From: Pseudomonadota bacterium | GTDB taxonomy: Bacteria; Pseudomonadota; Gammaproteobacteria; Acidiferrobacterales; Sulfurifustaceae | Direction of reading: 5' to 3' | Length of the DNA stretch: 8,242 bases | NCBI GenBank assembly: GCA_020354085.1 | Contig: CP070641.1 | Location: 324,102-332,343, forward strand | Part shown: piece after piece, positions 1 to 6,566 of the stretch | How positions within the stretch are numbered: position 1 is the stretch's first letter | Layout of the letters: each line of letters starts with the position of its first letter | Made by a program: the position numbers and the translations under genes | The notes under the pieces: generated by a model | Told to the model about the DNA's origin: nothing | The model's database searches: none | The model's input: the letters and a program-made list of their open reading frames with translations, nothing else

Positions 1-4
1 ATTA

Positions 5-12
5 ACCTCCTT
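5..12 (-). promoter_or_regulatory. Strong Shine-Dalgarno site of a gene beyond the left edge
   Basis: On the minus strand these bases read AAGGAGGT, an almost perfect complement of the 16S rRNA 3' end. Four more bases (TAAT) follow before the window ends, so the start codon is expected within a few bases outside it. The gene would lie downstream of treZ on the same strand. Genes for TreY, amylomaltase or glycogen debranching often neighbour treZ, but nothing in the window identifies this one. Confidence 0.7.
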
Positions 13-127
13 TCGTTAGATCAACGCAAATCCCGCCATTTAGCATCCGCTGCCGCTACCTACCCACGGAGCACACCTCTCGCTCATCGTGCGGGTACGT
101 GCCCATGACGATCCTTTCTTTAGTTGT

Positions 128-133
128 TTTATA
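128..133 (-). promoter_or_regulatory. Possible -10 box for the gene beyond the left edge
   Basis: The minus strand reads TATAAA here, five of six matches to the sigma-70 -10 consensus, in a locally AT-rich patch about 115 bases before the ribosome site at the left edge. No good -35 hexamer lies 16-19 bases upstream, so the promoter is only a possibility. If real, it would let the outside gene be transcribed separately from treZ. Confidence 0.25.
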
Positions 134-204
134 CCCGCCTGCTGCGGCGCTCATCTTGATGCAGATCAATGAGACGCCGGAGAGAATCCTCGCCAATCAG
201 CTAC

Positions 205-2034
205 CTAGGAGCGCGGCGGTTCTAGAAACCATACCACGGTCCAGCCGGGCAATTTGCCGCCTGCGGGCACTGCGTTGCTAGCGAATAGCGGTGTGCCGCC
301 CGGCAATGCGGCTTCCGCGGAGTCGCTACCTAAATTTGCGTGCAGCGACAGCCGGCTGCCGTCATTCAACGTCCAGTCGATGCGCAGCACGTGCGCCGAC
401 AATTGCTCGAAACCAGCTGCCTCCCCGGGCATGCCAGCGAGTCGCGGTGTGATCAAGCGCCTTCGCAAGGCGAGCAGATCACGATAAAGCTGCAACCACG
501 GCGCATGCGCTTTCGTGTCCTTGGCCTGCCAATCGAGCACTGCCGACGCGAACGTCGCCTCGGCGTTAGGATCCGGGATCCGCTCGCGCGCCGCCGGGTC
601 ACTGAACTGCGGGAAACGCGCAAACTCCTTGCGCCGTCCAGCGGTGACGGCGGCCGCGAGATCGGGACCAAAATCACAAAAAAACGGGAACGGCTGGCGC
701 GCGCCCCACTCCTCGCCCATGAACAGGAGCGGCGGTTGCGGTGCCAGCAGCAGGATCGCCGTCATCGCCCGCAGCGCCTCCGGCGCGGCGAGTTGTGTCA
801 GCCGTTCGCCGAATGCGCGATTGCCGATCTGATCGTGGTTTTGCAGAAACGACACGAACGCCGTCGGCGGCAAGCCGCGCGACACTTCACCGCGGCGCGC
901 GCCACCGCGATAGGCGGACGGGTCGTTCTGATAGGCAAACCCTTCCGTGAGACAGCGACCGAGCTGTACGAGCGGCTTGTCCGCGTAGTCGGCGTAATAA
1001 CCGCCGTGCTCGCCGGTGACAAGCACGTGCTAAACATGATGGATGTCGTCGTTCCACTGCGCGACGTAGTGGCGCGCGCGGCCCTCAGTATCGCGTTGTA
1101 GATAGCGCGACTGGTTGTGCTCGTTCTCCAGAACCAGGTGAACATGGCGATCCGCGCCAATCTGCGTGTGGACCGTTTCGGCCAGCTCCTCGAGGATGTC
1201 GGGCCGTGAGTCGTCGATGATGGCATGCACGGCGTCGAGCCGCAAACCGTCAAGGTGATACTCCTCCAACCAATAGAGCGCATTGTGGATGAAGAAGTCA
1301 CGCACCACCCGGCTGTCGGCACCGTCGAAGTTGATCGCCGCACCCCACGGCGTGTGGTGGCGGTCGGTGAAGAATTTCTTCGCGTAAACGTGCAGATAGT
1401 TGCCTTCGGGACCGAAGTGGTTGTAGACCACGTCGAGAAACATCATCAACCCGCGCGCATGCGCAGCATCGACCAGACGCTTCAAATCCTCGGGCCGGCC
1501 ATAGCGACTGTCGGGCGCGAACGGCAGCACACCGTCGTAGCCCCAGTTGCGCGTGCCAGGGAAATCCGCGACAGGCATGAGCTCAATAGCGGTGACACCG
1601 AGATCCGCGAGATAGTCGAGCCGACGGCGTACGCCGTCGAAGGTTCCTTCCGGGGAAAAACTACCGACGTGCAACTCGTACAGGACCGCCTCTTCCCACA
1701 GTCGCCCGCGCCATCCCCGGTCCTGCCACGCATAGGCACGCGGATCCACCACCTCGCTCACACCATGCACATCCTCCGGCTGATGGCGCGAGGCGGGGTC
1801 CGGTACGCAAAGGTTAGCGTCAATTCGAAAGCGGTAGCGGCTACCGACATGCGCTGCATCGGTCACGATCTCGTACCAGCCGTCGCGCGGTCCCGCCAGG
1901 GTGCGGCACACCTCGCCACTGGGCGTATCGAGCGCCAGCTCCACCAGGCGTGCGCCGGGCGCCCAAAGCCGAAATCGAACGCTGCCGTTGTCCAGGACTT
2001 GCGCACCGAACGGCATGCTATGCGATCGCTGCAT
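205..2034 (-). pseudogene. treZ: Malto-oligosyltrehalose trehalohydrolase, interrupted by an in-frame TAG
   Basis: TreZ (GH13) releases trehalose from maltooligosyltrehalose, the second step of the cytoplasmic TreY/TreZ route from glycogen or maltodextrin. The frame runs 609 codons, near the usual family length of about 600. It has an N-terminal beta-sandwich domain (codons ~8-100, with FRLWAPGA), then the amylase barrel: region I DVVYNH (201-206), region II RLDAVH with nucleophile Asp267, region III LVLENE with acid/base Glu303, and region IV FLQNHDQIGN with Asp401. A C-terminal beta domain follows. Codon 335 (1030-1032) is TAG, between regions III and IV and inside the conserved stretch WNDDIHHV-stop-HVLVTGE. 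Frame and similarity continue unbroken on both sides. As written, the product is a 334-residue fragment lacking Asp401, with a possible GTG restart at 1026; neither part should be active. The start is ATG 2034, preceded five bases upstream by AGGGAG. A single-base sequencing error, a recent null allele or readthrough are all possible. Confidence 0.92.
1030..1032 (-). other. In-frame amber codon inside treZ
   Basis: The minus-strand codon is TAG, preceded by GTT (Val) and followed by CAC GTG (His Val). It falls at one residue of a conserved TreZ block. From memory of the family this position is commonly hydrophobic, so TTG (Leu) to TAG is a plausible one-base origin, although Gln, Trp, Glu, Lys, Ser or Tyr codons could also give TAG in one step. 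TAG is an ordinary terminator elsewhere in the window: it ends treZ itself (205-207) and the right-hand ATPase (6567-6569). Genome-wide reassignment of TAG is therefore unlikely. Confidence 0.95.
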
Positions 2035-2039
2035 TCATT

Positions 2040-2045
2040 CTCCCT
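2040..2045 (-). promoter_or_regulatory. Ribosome binding site of treZ
   Basis: The minus strand reads AGGGAG, five bases before ATG 2034. This supports that start over the internal ATG at codon 7. The intact start signal fits a gene that was translated until recently or still is. Confidence 0.6.
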
Positions 2046-2099
2046 GTATCGCTTGTCTTGCGCGCTGAACATCCAGCCCTACCATGCGACCTCATGCAG

Positions 2100-2678
2100 T
2101 CAACTCAGCAACCAAATGAGCGCGCTGGTCGCGGCGGCGATAAACACGGCGCGCACGCCCGTCCACACCCAGAAGGCATGACTGATGGTTCCTAAAAAGG
2201 CGCCGAGCAAGAACACGCTGACAAAGCCGACCATGATCGCGACGACGAGCGGGTCAGTCGGCAACGCCATCCCAGCGATGTCCAGCCACAACGGCGCCAT
2301 CACGATCAAGGCAATCGACAAAGGAGACAAGCCGTTGATCACCGCGATCATGATGGGAACCCAACGCGCCGCCTCACCGTGCGCGCTGTCTTGCAGGCGC
2401 GCGATCATCGCGTGTTCCAGCTCGCGCAACGCCTTGCGCCGCTCCGCCAGCTCGCTGATATAGGCGCTGCTCAGGCCGCTCGCGCCGAGCGCGATGGCTG
2501 CTCCCAGACAGGCGCTTACCGCCAGTTGCGAACTCACCCCGCCGCTCGCGTAAAAACCCATCAACAGGCCGAGCATGGTAAGCGCACCGTCGAAGCCGTT
2601 GACGACGAAGTATCGGCGTGCGATCCCGTGCGTCTGCGTGATGTACAGCAGAAACCCGATGCGCCGGAGCCATCCCAT
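2100..2678 (-). CDS. VIT1/CCC1-like small membrane transporter
   Basis: A 192-residue integral membrane protein resembling the VIT1/CCC1 family, whose known members move iron or manganese out of the cytosol. Five hydrophobic segments can be read: about 25-45, 52-74, 107-135, 142-165 and 168-191. The first carries VNGFDGALTMLG (26-37), comparable to the Asp-Gly signature in the first helix of VIT proteins. A short charged amphipathic stretch (76-105; Glu76, Glu79, Glu86, Glu88, His89) links helices 2 and 3. In VIT1 this is where the metal-binding domain sits, but here it is much shorter. SGG (45-47) and NGLSPLS (115-121) are further family-like elements. The ATG at 2678 is the only plausible start, since the frame closes upstream at 2718-2720 without another start codon; its ribosome site is weak. 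It lies 46 bases after the DUF211 gene and 65 before treZ on the same strand, so co-transcription is likely. The substrate is unknown; iron or manganese would be inference. Confidence 0.78.
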   Translation of the reverse strand: MGWLRRIGFLLYITQTHGIARRYFVVNGFDGALTMLGLLMGFYASGGVSSQLAVSACLGAAIALGASGLSSAYISELAERRKALRELEHAMIARLQDSAHGEAARWVPIMIAVINGLSPLSIALIVMAPLWLDIAGMALPTDPLVVAIMVGFVSVFLLGAFLGTISHAFWVWTGVRAVFIAAATSALIWLLS

Positions 2679-2724
2679 CTGTTCTACTCGCGCGCTGCCC
2701 GCTGGACGCTCGGGTGATTACCGT

Positions 2725-3000
2725 TCAATCCTCGGATCGTCCGCCATCACCGGCGACTTCAACCGCGTCAATGCTATGAATCGTCGCGCCCATGGCGGTG
2801 ATAGCCTCGCGCAGCGTCTCGAACTCGATCGCCGCGGCCTCGACCGTGAGCTCTGCGCTCTCGGTCTTCTCGTCGACCGCCGTTACACGCAAGCTGACAC
2901 GATAATCCTTGGCCAGTCCGGCAATCGCCATGGCAAGATCCAAGGCATTGGGATGGTGCGGTTTCAGTACGTCTAGCATGATGCGAGTAAGTGCCGGCAC
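2725..3000 (-). CDS. DUF211 family protein
   Basis: A 91-residue soluble protein matching DUF211, a family known mainly from archaea, with a small ferredoxin-like fold and no settled function. Family traits visible here are the N-terminal LDVLKPHHPNALDLA (residues 9-23), a strand-rich middle (YRVSLRVTAVDEKTESAELTV, about 33-53, including the VDEKTE turn), and the C-terminal GATIHSIDAVE (70-80). Length is near the family norm of about 95. It has no signal peptide or membrane segment. The start is GTG 2998-3000, supported by the purine-rich AAGAAGGGGG five bases upstream; there is no in-frame ATG before Met8. It is the first gene of the minus-strand unit, followed after 46 bases by the VIT-like gene. 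A small soluble partner or sensor for that membrane protein is a reasonable but untested idea. Acidic residues cluster at 43-60 and in the last few residues (DGGRSED), which could bind cations. Confidence 0.88.
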   Translation of the reverse strand: MPALTRIMLDVLKPHHPNALDLAMAIAGLAKDYRVSLRVTAVDEKTESAELTVEAAAIEFETLREAITAMGATIHSIDAVEVAGDGGRSED

Positions 3001-3005
3001 ATGTG

Positions 3006-3015
3006 CCCCCTTCTT
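3006..3015 (-). promoter_or_regulatory. Ribosome binding site deciding the GTG start of the DUF211 gene
   Basis: The minus strand reads AAGAAGGGGG and ends five bases before GTG 3000. The next in-frame start, ATG at codon 8, would cut into the conserved N-terminal strand of the family, so the GTG is preferred. Confidence 0.55.
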
Positions 3016-3072
3016 GTTGCGGCGTGGTCGATCGCATTGTGACGTGGACGGGATGTTGAGCGATCCGCTAGC

Positions 3073-3078
3073 ATTTTA
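3073..3078 (-). promoter_or_regulatory. Possible -10 box for the DUF211/VIT/treZ unit
   Basis: The minus strand reads TAAAAT, five of six matches to the sigma-70 -10 box, in an AT-richer part of the divergent intergenic region about 73 bases before the GTG start. The hexamer 17 bases upstream (GAGACG) is a poor -35 box, so activation or another sigma factor would be needed if this promoter is real. Confidence 0.28.
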
Positions 3079-3080
3079 GT

Positions 3081-3109
3081 CTGACTCGGTTCGCCCGTCT
3101 CCAAATATT
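3081..3109 (+). promoter_or_regulatory. Possible promoter for the PilZ gene
   Basis: CTGACT (3081-3086) and AATATT (3104-3109) each match four of six bases of the sigma-70 boxes and are separated by 17 bases. They lie back to back with the candidate minus-strand promoter. A transcript from here would have a leader of roughly 160 bases before the PilZ start. The matches are weak. Confidence 0.22.
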
Positions 3110-3262
3110 GTCTAAGCTTCGCGCGTGTTGCGACCCATCTTGACAGCGTCCACCCACCCGGCAGAATGGAGCGCGACTACGCTGGATCGTCACGCCGCGT
3201 TCCATTGGGGATCTGGGGTGAAACCGGCCGGTAATGCGCGCCCAAGACCCATCGTGCCCCGT

Positions 3263-3268
3263 GAGGAA
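3263..3268 (+). promoter_or_regulatory. Ribosome binding site deciding the PilZ start
   Basis: GAGGAA ends seven bases before ATG 3276. The upstream in-frame ATG at 3234 has no comparable site and would add 14 residues that are not part of the PilZ fold. Confidence 0.65.
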
Positions 3269-3275
3269 CGTCGGC

Positions 3276-3605
3276 ATGGAACATCGCTACGGCAAACGGG
3301 AACCGCTCGCGATCGATGCGATTGCCGAGTGTGGCAGCTTCCATCGGCGTCGCGTTTGCATCCGCGATGTAAGCATCGGCGGCATGTTCGTCGAACTGCC
3401 GACCGCCGGGCTCAAGCCCAATATGACCATCCGCTTGTGCTTTCTCGTGACCTTCAAACGACGCCGCCGCCGGCATCGTATTCAAGGCGTCATCGTGCGC
3501 GTAGCCGACACCGGCGTCGCCCTGACCTTTGATTATCTGCCGGTGGCCGCCCAGGTATCGCTGCTTGCCCTGCTGCGAGACGCCGCGGCAAAAGCCTCGG
3601 CCTGA
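3276..3605 (+). CDS. Single-domain PilZ protein, probable c-di-GMP receptor
   Basis: A 109-residue cytoplasmic PilZ-domain protein. PilZ domains bind cyclic di-GMP and pass the signal to motility, polysaccharide or other targets. Both ligand motifs are present: RxxxR as RYGKR (residues 4-8) and D/NxSxxG as DVSIGG (31-36), followed by MFVEL. The late strand GVALTF (80-85) is also typical. There is no second domain, signal peptide or membrane segment. A run of basic residues (KRRRRRHR, 61-68) lies in a mid-domain turn and is unusually dense; it could affect nucleic-acid, membrane or partner contact. The frame opens earlier at an ATG at 3234, but the ATG at 3276 has GAGGAA seven bases upstream and puts RxxxR near the N-terminus, as in many stand-alone PilZ proteins. 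It is divergent from the DUF211 unit and 230 bases before the ATPase, with a hairpin just after its stop, so it is probably monocistronic. The regulated process cannot be told from this context. Confidence 0.92.
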   Translation: MEHRYGKREPLAIDAIAECGSFHRRRVCIRDVSIGGMFVELPTAGLKPNMTIRLCFLVTFKRRRRRHRIQGVIVRVADTGVALTFDYLPVAAQVSLLALLRDAAAKASA

Positions 3606-3616
3606 GGACGACGCAG

Positions 3617-3637
3617 TGTCGCGCGGGTCACGCGACA
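3617..3637 (+). terminator. Hairpin after the PilZ gene, possible terminator
   Basis: TGTCGCG (3617-3623) and CGCGACA (3631-3637) form a perfect 7-bp stem with a 7-base loop, starting 11 bases after the PilZ stop codon. No T tract follows, so it is not a classical intrinsic terminator. It could stabilise the mRNA 3' end or pause polymerase. Its position directly after a stop is the main support. Confidence 0.4.
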
Positions 3638-3712
3638 TGGTGATCTGCGGGTACATCCCATCCTTCGCATTTCCCTTGCGGCTAGTTCGATGCACCGGTT
3701 CGCGCTGACATC

Positions 3713-3777
3713 GCGGCGCCACGGCTGCGGCCGGCGCCGGCGCCGCATACAATCCGGAAACCACCTGGCGGCGCCAG
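3713..3777. promoter_or_regulatory. GC-rich palindrome cluster around a possible promoter of the ATPase gene
   Basis: Four GGCGCC sites lie within 61 bases (3715, 3733, 3739, 3770). Two of them form a perfect 14-bp palindrome (3732-3745). Two bases after it is TACAAT (3748-3753), a five-of-six -10 match. A second palindrome, CTGGCG-G-CGCCAG (3765-3777), sits about where transcription would begin. GCGGCGCC (3713-3720) can also pair with GGCGCCGC (3739-3746) across an 18-base loop. No good -35 box was found. The arrangement would suit a repressor operator or an activator that acts on the promoter spacer, but GC-rich DNA gives such palindromes readily. Confidence 0.3.
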
Positions 3778-3835
3778 TATCTATCGCCACATTTCGGCTG
3801 CGAATCGTTTGGCTGCGCGATGTGGGTGTCACGAC

Positions 3836-6547
3836 ATGGCTATCGCACGGCATCAAGTGTTAACCGCGCACAGACCCCATGCCGAAGCCGCGGGTCCGGT
3901 GCTGACCGCGCTCGACAGCTCGCGTCGCGGGCTCACGCAAGCCGAGGCCGCCGCGCGTCTCGCGCGCTTCGGGCGCAACGCACTGCCGCGCGGCGTACCG
4001 CCCACCGTGTTCGGCATGTTCCTCAAGCAGTTCAAGAGCCCGCTCATCTATGTGCTGCTGCTCGCCGCCCTGGTCTCAGCCCTGCTGCGGCAATGGACCG
4101 ATGCCGGCTTCATCTTCGCCGTCCTGCTGATCAACGCTGTCATTGGCACCTTCCAGGAATACGCTGCGGAGCGTTCGGCACAGGCGCTGCGCGGCCTGGT
4201 GACGCCGCGCACGCGCGTGCTGCGCGATGGCGATGCGCGCGAGATCGCCGCCGAGGAACTGGTCCCGGGCGACATCGTGCTGCTCGAATCCGGCGCCAAG
4301 GTGCCGGCCGATCTGCGCCTGCTCGAAGAGCACAATCTCGCCATTGACGAGTCGCTGCTCACCGGCGAGTCGCTGGCGGTGGCCAAGGATGCGCAGGCCG
4401 TGCTTGCGCCGCAAACCGCGCTCAGTGAGCGCAGCAACATGGCGTTTGCCGGCACACTGGTCACGACCGGGCGGGCGCGCTGCGTGGTAGTGACGACCGG
4501 CCTCAATACCGAGCTCGGCCGCATCGCCGCCTCGGTACTGGGCAAGGCCGCCGGCAAACCGCCACTGATCGCGCGCATGGAGCGCTTCGCGCATCGCATC
4601 GCCATCGCGGTCGCCATCGCCGCACTCACCGTAGCGGCCATCGAGATCGCGCGCGGTGCACCGCTCGCGCAGATCTTCATACTGAGCGTGGCGCTCGCCG
4701 TATCCGCTATTCCGGAGGGTCTGCCTGTCGCGCTAACCGTGGCCCTGGCCGTCGGCATGCAACGCATGGCGCGGCGCAACGTGATTGTGCGTCGCCTGGT
4801 GGCGGTCGAGGCATTGGGCTCGTGTACCTATATCGCTTCCGACAAGACCGGCACGCTCACCGTCAACCAGCTCACAGTGCGACGCGTGCAGTTCCCGGAT
4901 CAACCACCGTGGGAGGTCACAGGCGAAGGCCTCGTACCCGAGGGCACATTCGTGCTGCCACAAGGCGCCTCGCGCGCCGATCATGAGGAGTTGCTGGCAC
5001 GCTTCGTGCGCGCCGCCGTACTCGCCAATGAGGCGCGCCTTGTGCAACGCGACGAGGAGTGGTTCGGAAGCGGCGATACCGTGGATGTCGCGCTGCTGGT
5101 GTTGGCGCACAAGGCCGGCATCGTTCAGTCGGTCGCACAAGACGAAGCCCCCGAGCTTGCCGCCATCCCGTACGAGTCCGATGCGCGCTTTGCCGCCAGT
5201 CTCAACCGCTGCGCGGATGCCCACCGCGCCCACGTGAAGGGCGCGGTCGAGACCGTGCTCGAAATGTGCGCACGCATGGCGAGCGCCGCGGGCGAGGTAG
5301 CGCTCGTGGGCGAGGAAATTCGCAGCCAAGCGGAGGGGCTCGCCGCCGACGGCTACCGCGTGCTCGCCATCGCCGACGGTGCGATCACACTCTCCCCCGG
5401 CGAATCATTCTCCCGTGAACATCTGGCCGGGCTAACGCTCCTCGGGCTGGTGGCCCTGTCCGACCCGCCGCGCGCCGAGGCCAAGGATGCCGTGGACGCC
5501 TGTCATCGCGCCGGCATCACGGTCGCGATGGTGACGGGTGACCACCCGGTCACGGCACTGGCGGTGTCACGCGATCTCGACTTGGCCGAGAAGGTCGACC
5601 AGGTTGTTACTGGCGCCGAGCTCGTGGACGCGGCACGCGCTGACCCCGCGCGCTTCGATGCACTGTGCCGGCAAAGCCGAGTATTCGCGCGCATCGAACC
5701 GCGCCAAAAGCTCGCCATCGTCGAGTCGCTGCAACGCCAGGGACACTACGTCGCGGTGACCGGCGACGGCGTGAACGACGCCCCGGCGCTGCGCGCCGCG
5801 CAGGTCGGGGTCGCCATGGGCAAGGGCGGCACGGACGTGGCGCGCGAGACCGCCGAGCTCATCATCACGGACGACAACTTCGCGTCGATCGTTGCCGGCA
5901 TCGAGGAAGGGCGCATTGCCTACGGCAACGTACGCAAGGTGATCTTCCTGCTCATTTCCACCGGCGCCGCCGAGATCGTGCTATTCGCGCTCGCGCTCGC
6001 CGCCAACATTCCCTTACCGCTGCTGGCGGTGCAGCTGCTGTGGCTCAACCTCGTCACCAACGGCATCCAGGACGTGGCGCTGGCCTTCGAACCCGCGGAG
6101 GGTGATGAGCTCAAGCGCCCGCCACGGCCGCCGAAAGAGCCGATCTTCAACCGCCTCATGATCGAACGCGTGCTGCTGTCGGCGTTGGTAATTGGCGTGC
6201 TGGCGTTCCTCGCCTTCCAATGGATGTTGGCGCAGGGCTACACCACCGAACAGGCGCGCAACGGCACGCTGTTGCTGATGGTGCTGTTCGAAAACGTGCA
6301 GGCGTTCAACAGCCGCTCGGAAACTCTCTCGGTGTTTCGCCATAGTCCACTACGCAACAAGCTGCTGTTGTTTGGCACGCTGGCAGCGCAGTTGGTCCAT
6401 ATCGGTGCCATGTATACGCCCGGCCTGCGCGATGTGTTGGGTGTGCAACCGGTGTCACCGGAACGCTGGACGCAACTTCTGGCTATCGCGCTGGCGATAC
6501 TGATCGCCTTGGAACTGCACAAATGGTATTGGCGACGCGCACGCTGA
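3836..6547 (+). CDS. P2-type cation-transporting ATPase (PacL/SERCA-like)
   Basis: A complete 903-residue P-type ATPase of the inner membrane that would export or exchange a cation at the cost of ATP. It has an N-terminal cation-ATPase domain (~12-80), M1-M2, an actuator domain with TGES (176-179), M3-M4 with PEGLP (293-297), phosphorylation site DKTGT (Asp336), nucleotide-domain KGA (468-470), DPPR, TGDHP (567-571), hinge TGDGVNDAP (642-650), and M5-M10 in the C-terminal third. This is the usual ten-helix plan and length. Compared with SERCA, the M5 glutamate (E771 equivalent) is kept at Glu713, but the N768 position is Gly710. M6 reads NLVTNGIQD (738-746), so the D800 position is Asn. Calcium specificity is therefore doubtful; sodium, potassium/proton, magnesium or manganese are open. 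ATG 3836 is chosen because the only earlier start is a TTG at 3809. Neither has a strong ribosome site. The stop is 19 bases from that of the facing ATPase. Confidence 0.95.
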   Translation: MAIARHQVLTAHRPHAEAAGPVLTALDSSRRGLTQAEAAARLARFGRNALPRGVPPTVFGMFLKQFKSPLIYVLLLAALVSALLRQWTDAGFIFAVLLINAVIGTFQEYAAERSAQALRGLVTPRTRVLRDGDAREIAAEELVPGDIVLLESGAKVPADLRLLEEHNLAIDESLLTGESLAVAKDAQAVLAPQTALSERSNMAFAGTLVTTGRARCVVVTTGLNTELGRIAASVLGKAAGKPPLIARMERFAHRIAIAVAIAALTVAAIEIARGAPLAQIFILSVALAVSAIPEGLPVALTVALAVGMQRMARRNVIVRRLVAVEALGSCTYIASDKTGTLTVNQLTVRRVQFPDQPPWEVTGEGLVPEGTFVLPQGASRADHEELLARFVRAAVLANEARLVQRDEEWFGSGDTVDVALLVLAHKAGIVQSVAQDEAPELAAIPYESDARFAASLNRCADAHRAHVKGAVETVLEMCARMASAAGEVALVGEEIRSQAEGLAADGYRVLAIADGAITLSPGESFSREHLAGLTLLGLVALSDPPRAEAKDAVDACHRAGITVAMVTGDHPVTALAVSRDLDLAEKVDQVVTGAELVDAARADPARFDALCRQSRVFARIEPRQKLAIVESLQRQGHYVAVTGDGVNDAPALRAAQVGVAMGKGGTDVARETAELIITDDNFASIVAGIEEGRIAYGNVRKVIFLLISTGAAEIVLFALALAANIPLPLLAVQLLWLNLVTNGIQDVALAFEPAEGDELKRPPRPPKEPIFNRLMIERVLLSALVIGVLAFLAFQWMLAQGYTTEQARNGTLLLMVLFENVQAFNSRSETLSVFRHSPLRNKLLLFGTLAAQLVHIGAMYTPGLRDVLGVQPVSPERWTQLLAIALAILIALELHKWYWRRAR

Positions 6548-6566
6548 CGAACAGGCCACGGCCCCG

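Larger units (their letters stand above)
1..204. other. Intergenic region downstream of treZ
   Basis: No convincing gene is seen here. A short plus-strand reading frame from 99 runs into the antisense of treZ, has no recognisable protein features and is treated as a shadow. The stretch is richer in A and T than the flanking genes. On the minus strand it carries a TATAAA box (128-133) and, at the extreme left, a strong ribosome binding site. It is therefore probably the leader of the next minus-strand gene. No GC-rich hairpin with a T tract that would terminate treZ was found; the only inverted repeat noticed is a 5-bp stem at 155-168. Confidence 0.6.

Noticed and set aside
15..50. Sigma-54-like sequence (TGGCGGGATTTGC, minus strand)
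   Set aside because: The spacing between the GG and GC elements is two bases too short for a -24/-12 promoter.
155..168. TTGAT-GCAG-ATCAA inverted repeat as a treZ terminator
   Set aside because: The stem has only 5 bp, is AT-rich and has no T tract after it on either strand.
205..1026. A separate gene starting at GTG 1026
   Set aside because: It begins mid-domain, two codons after the TAG and in the same frame, and lacks a ribosome site; it is the C-terminal part of treZ.
1024..1032. TAG-CAC context as a programmed readthrough signal
   Set aside because: It only partly resembles the UAG-CAR-YYA readthrough context, which is described for eukaryotic and plant-virus genes; the third base and following codon do not match.
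340..1101. Plus-strand open frame of 253 codons antisense to treZ
   Set aside because: It lies wholly opposite the conserved treZ frame, is Arg-rich and low in recognisable structure, and has no ribosome site; it is a GC-bias shadow.
1225..2181. Plus-strand open frame of 318 codons antisense to treZ and the VIT-like gene's 3' end
   Set aside because: It shows no domain features and covers the best conserved GH13 motifs on the other strand; an antisense shadow.
3177..3764. Minus-strand open frame of 195 codons across the PilZ gene
   Set aside because: It has no recognisable domain and overlaps the PilZ gene, which has clear motifs and a ribosome site.
3809..3835. TTG 3809 as the start of the plus-strand ATPase
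   Set aside because: TTG is a rare start, there is no ribosome site before it, and the added nine residues do not belong to the family N-terminus.
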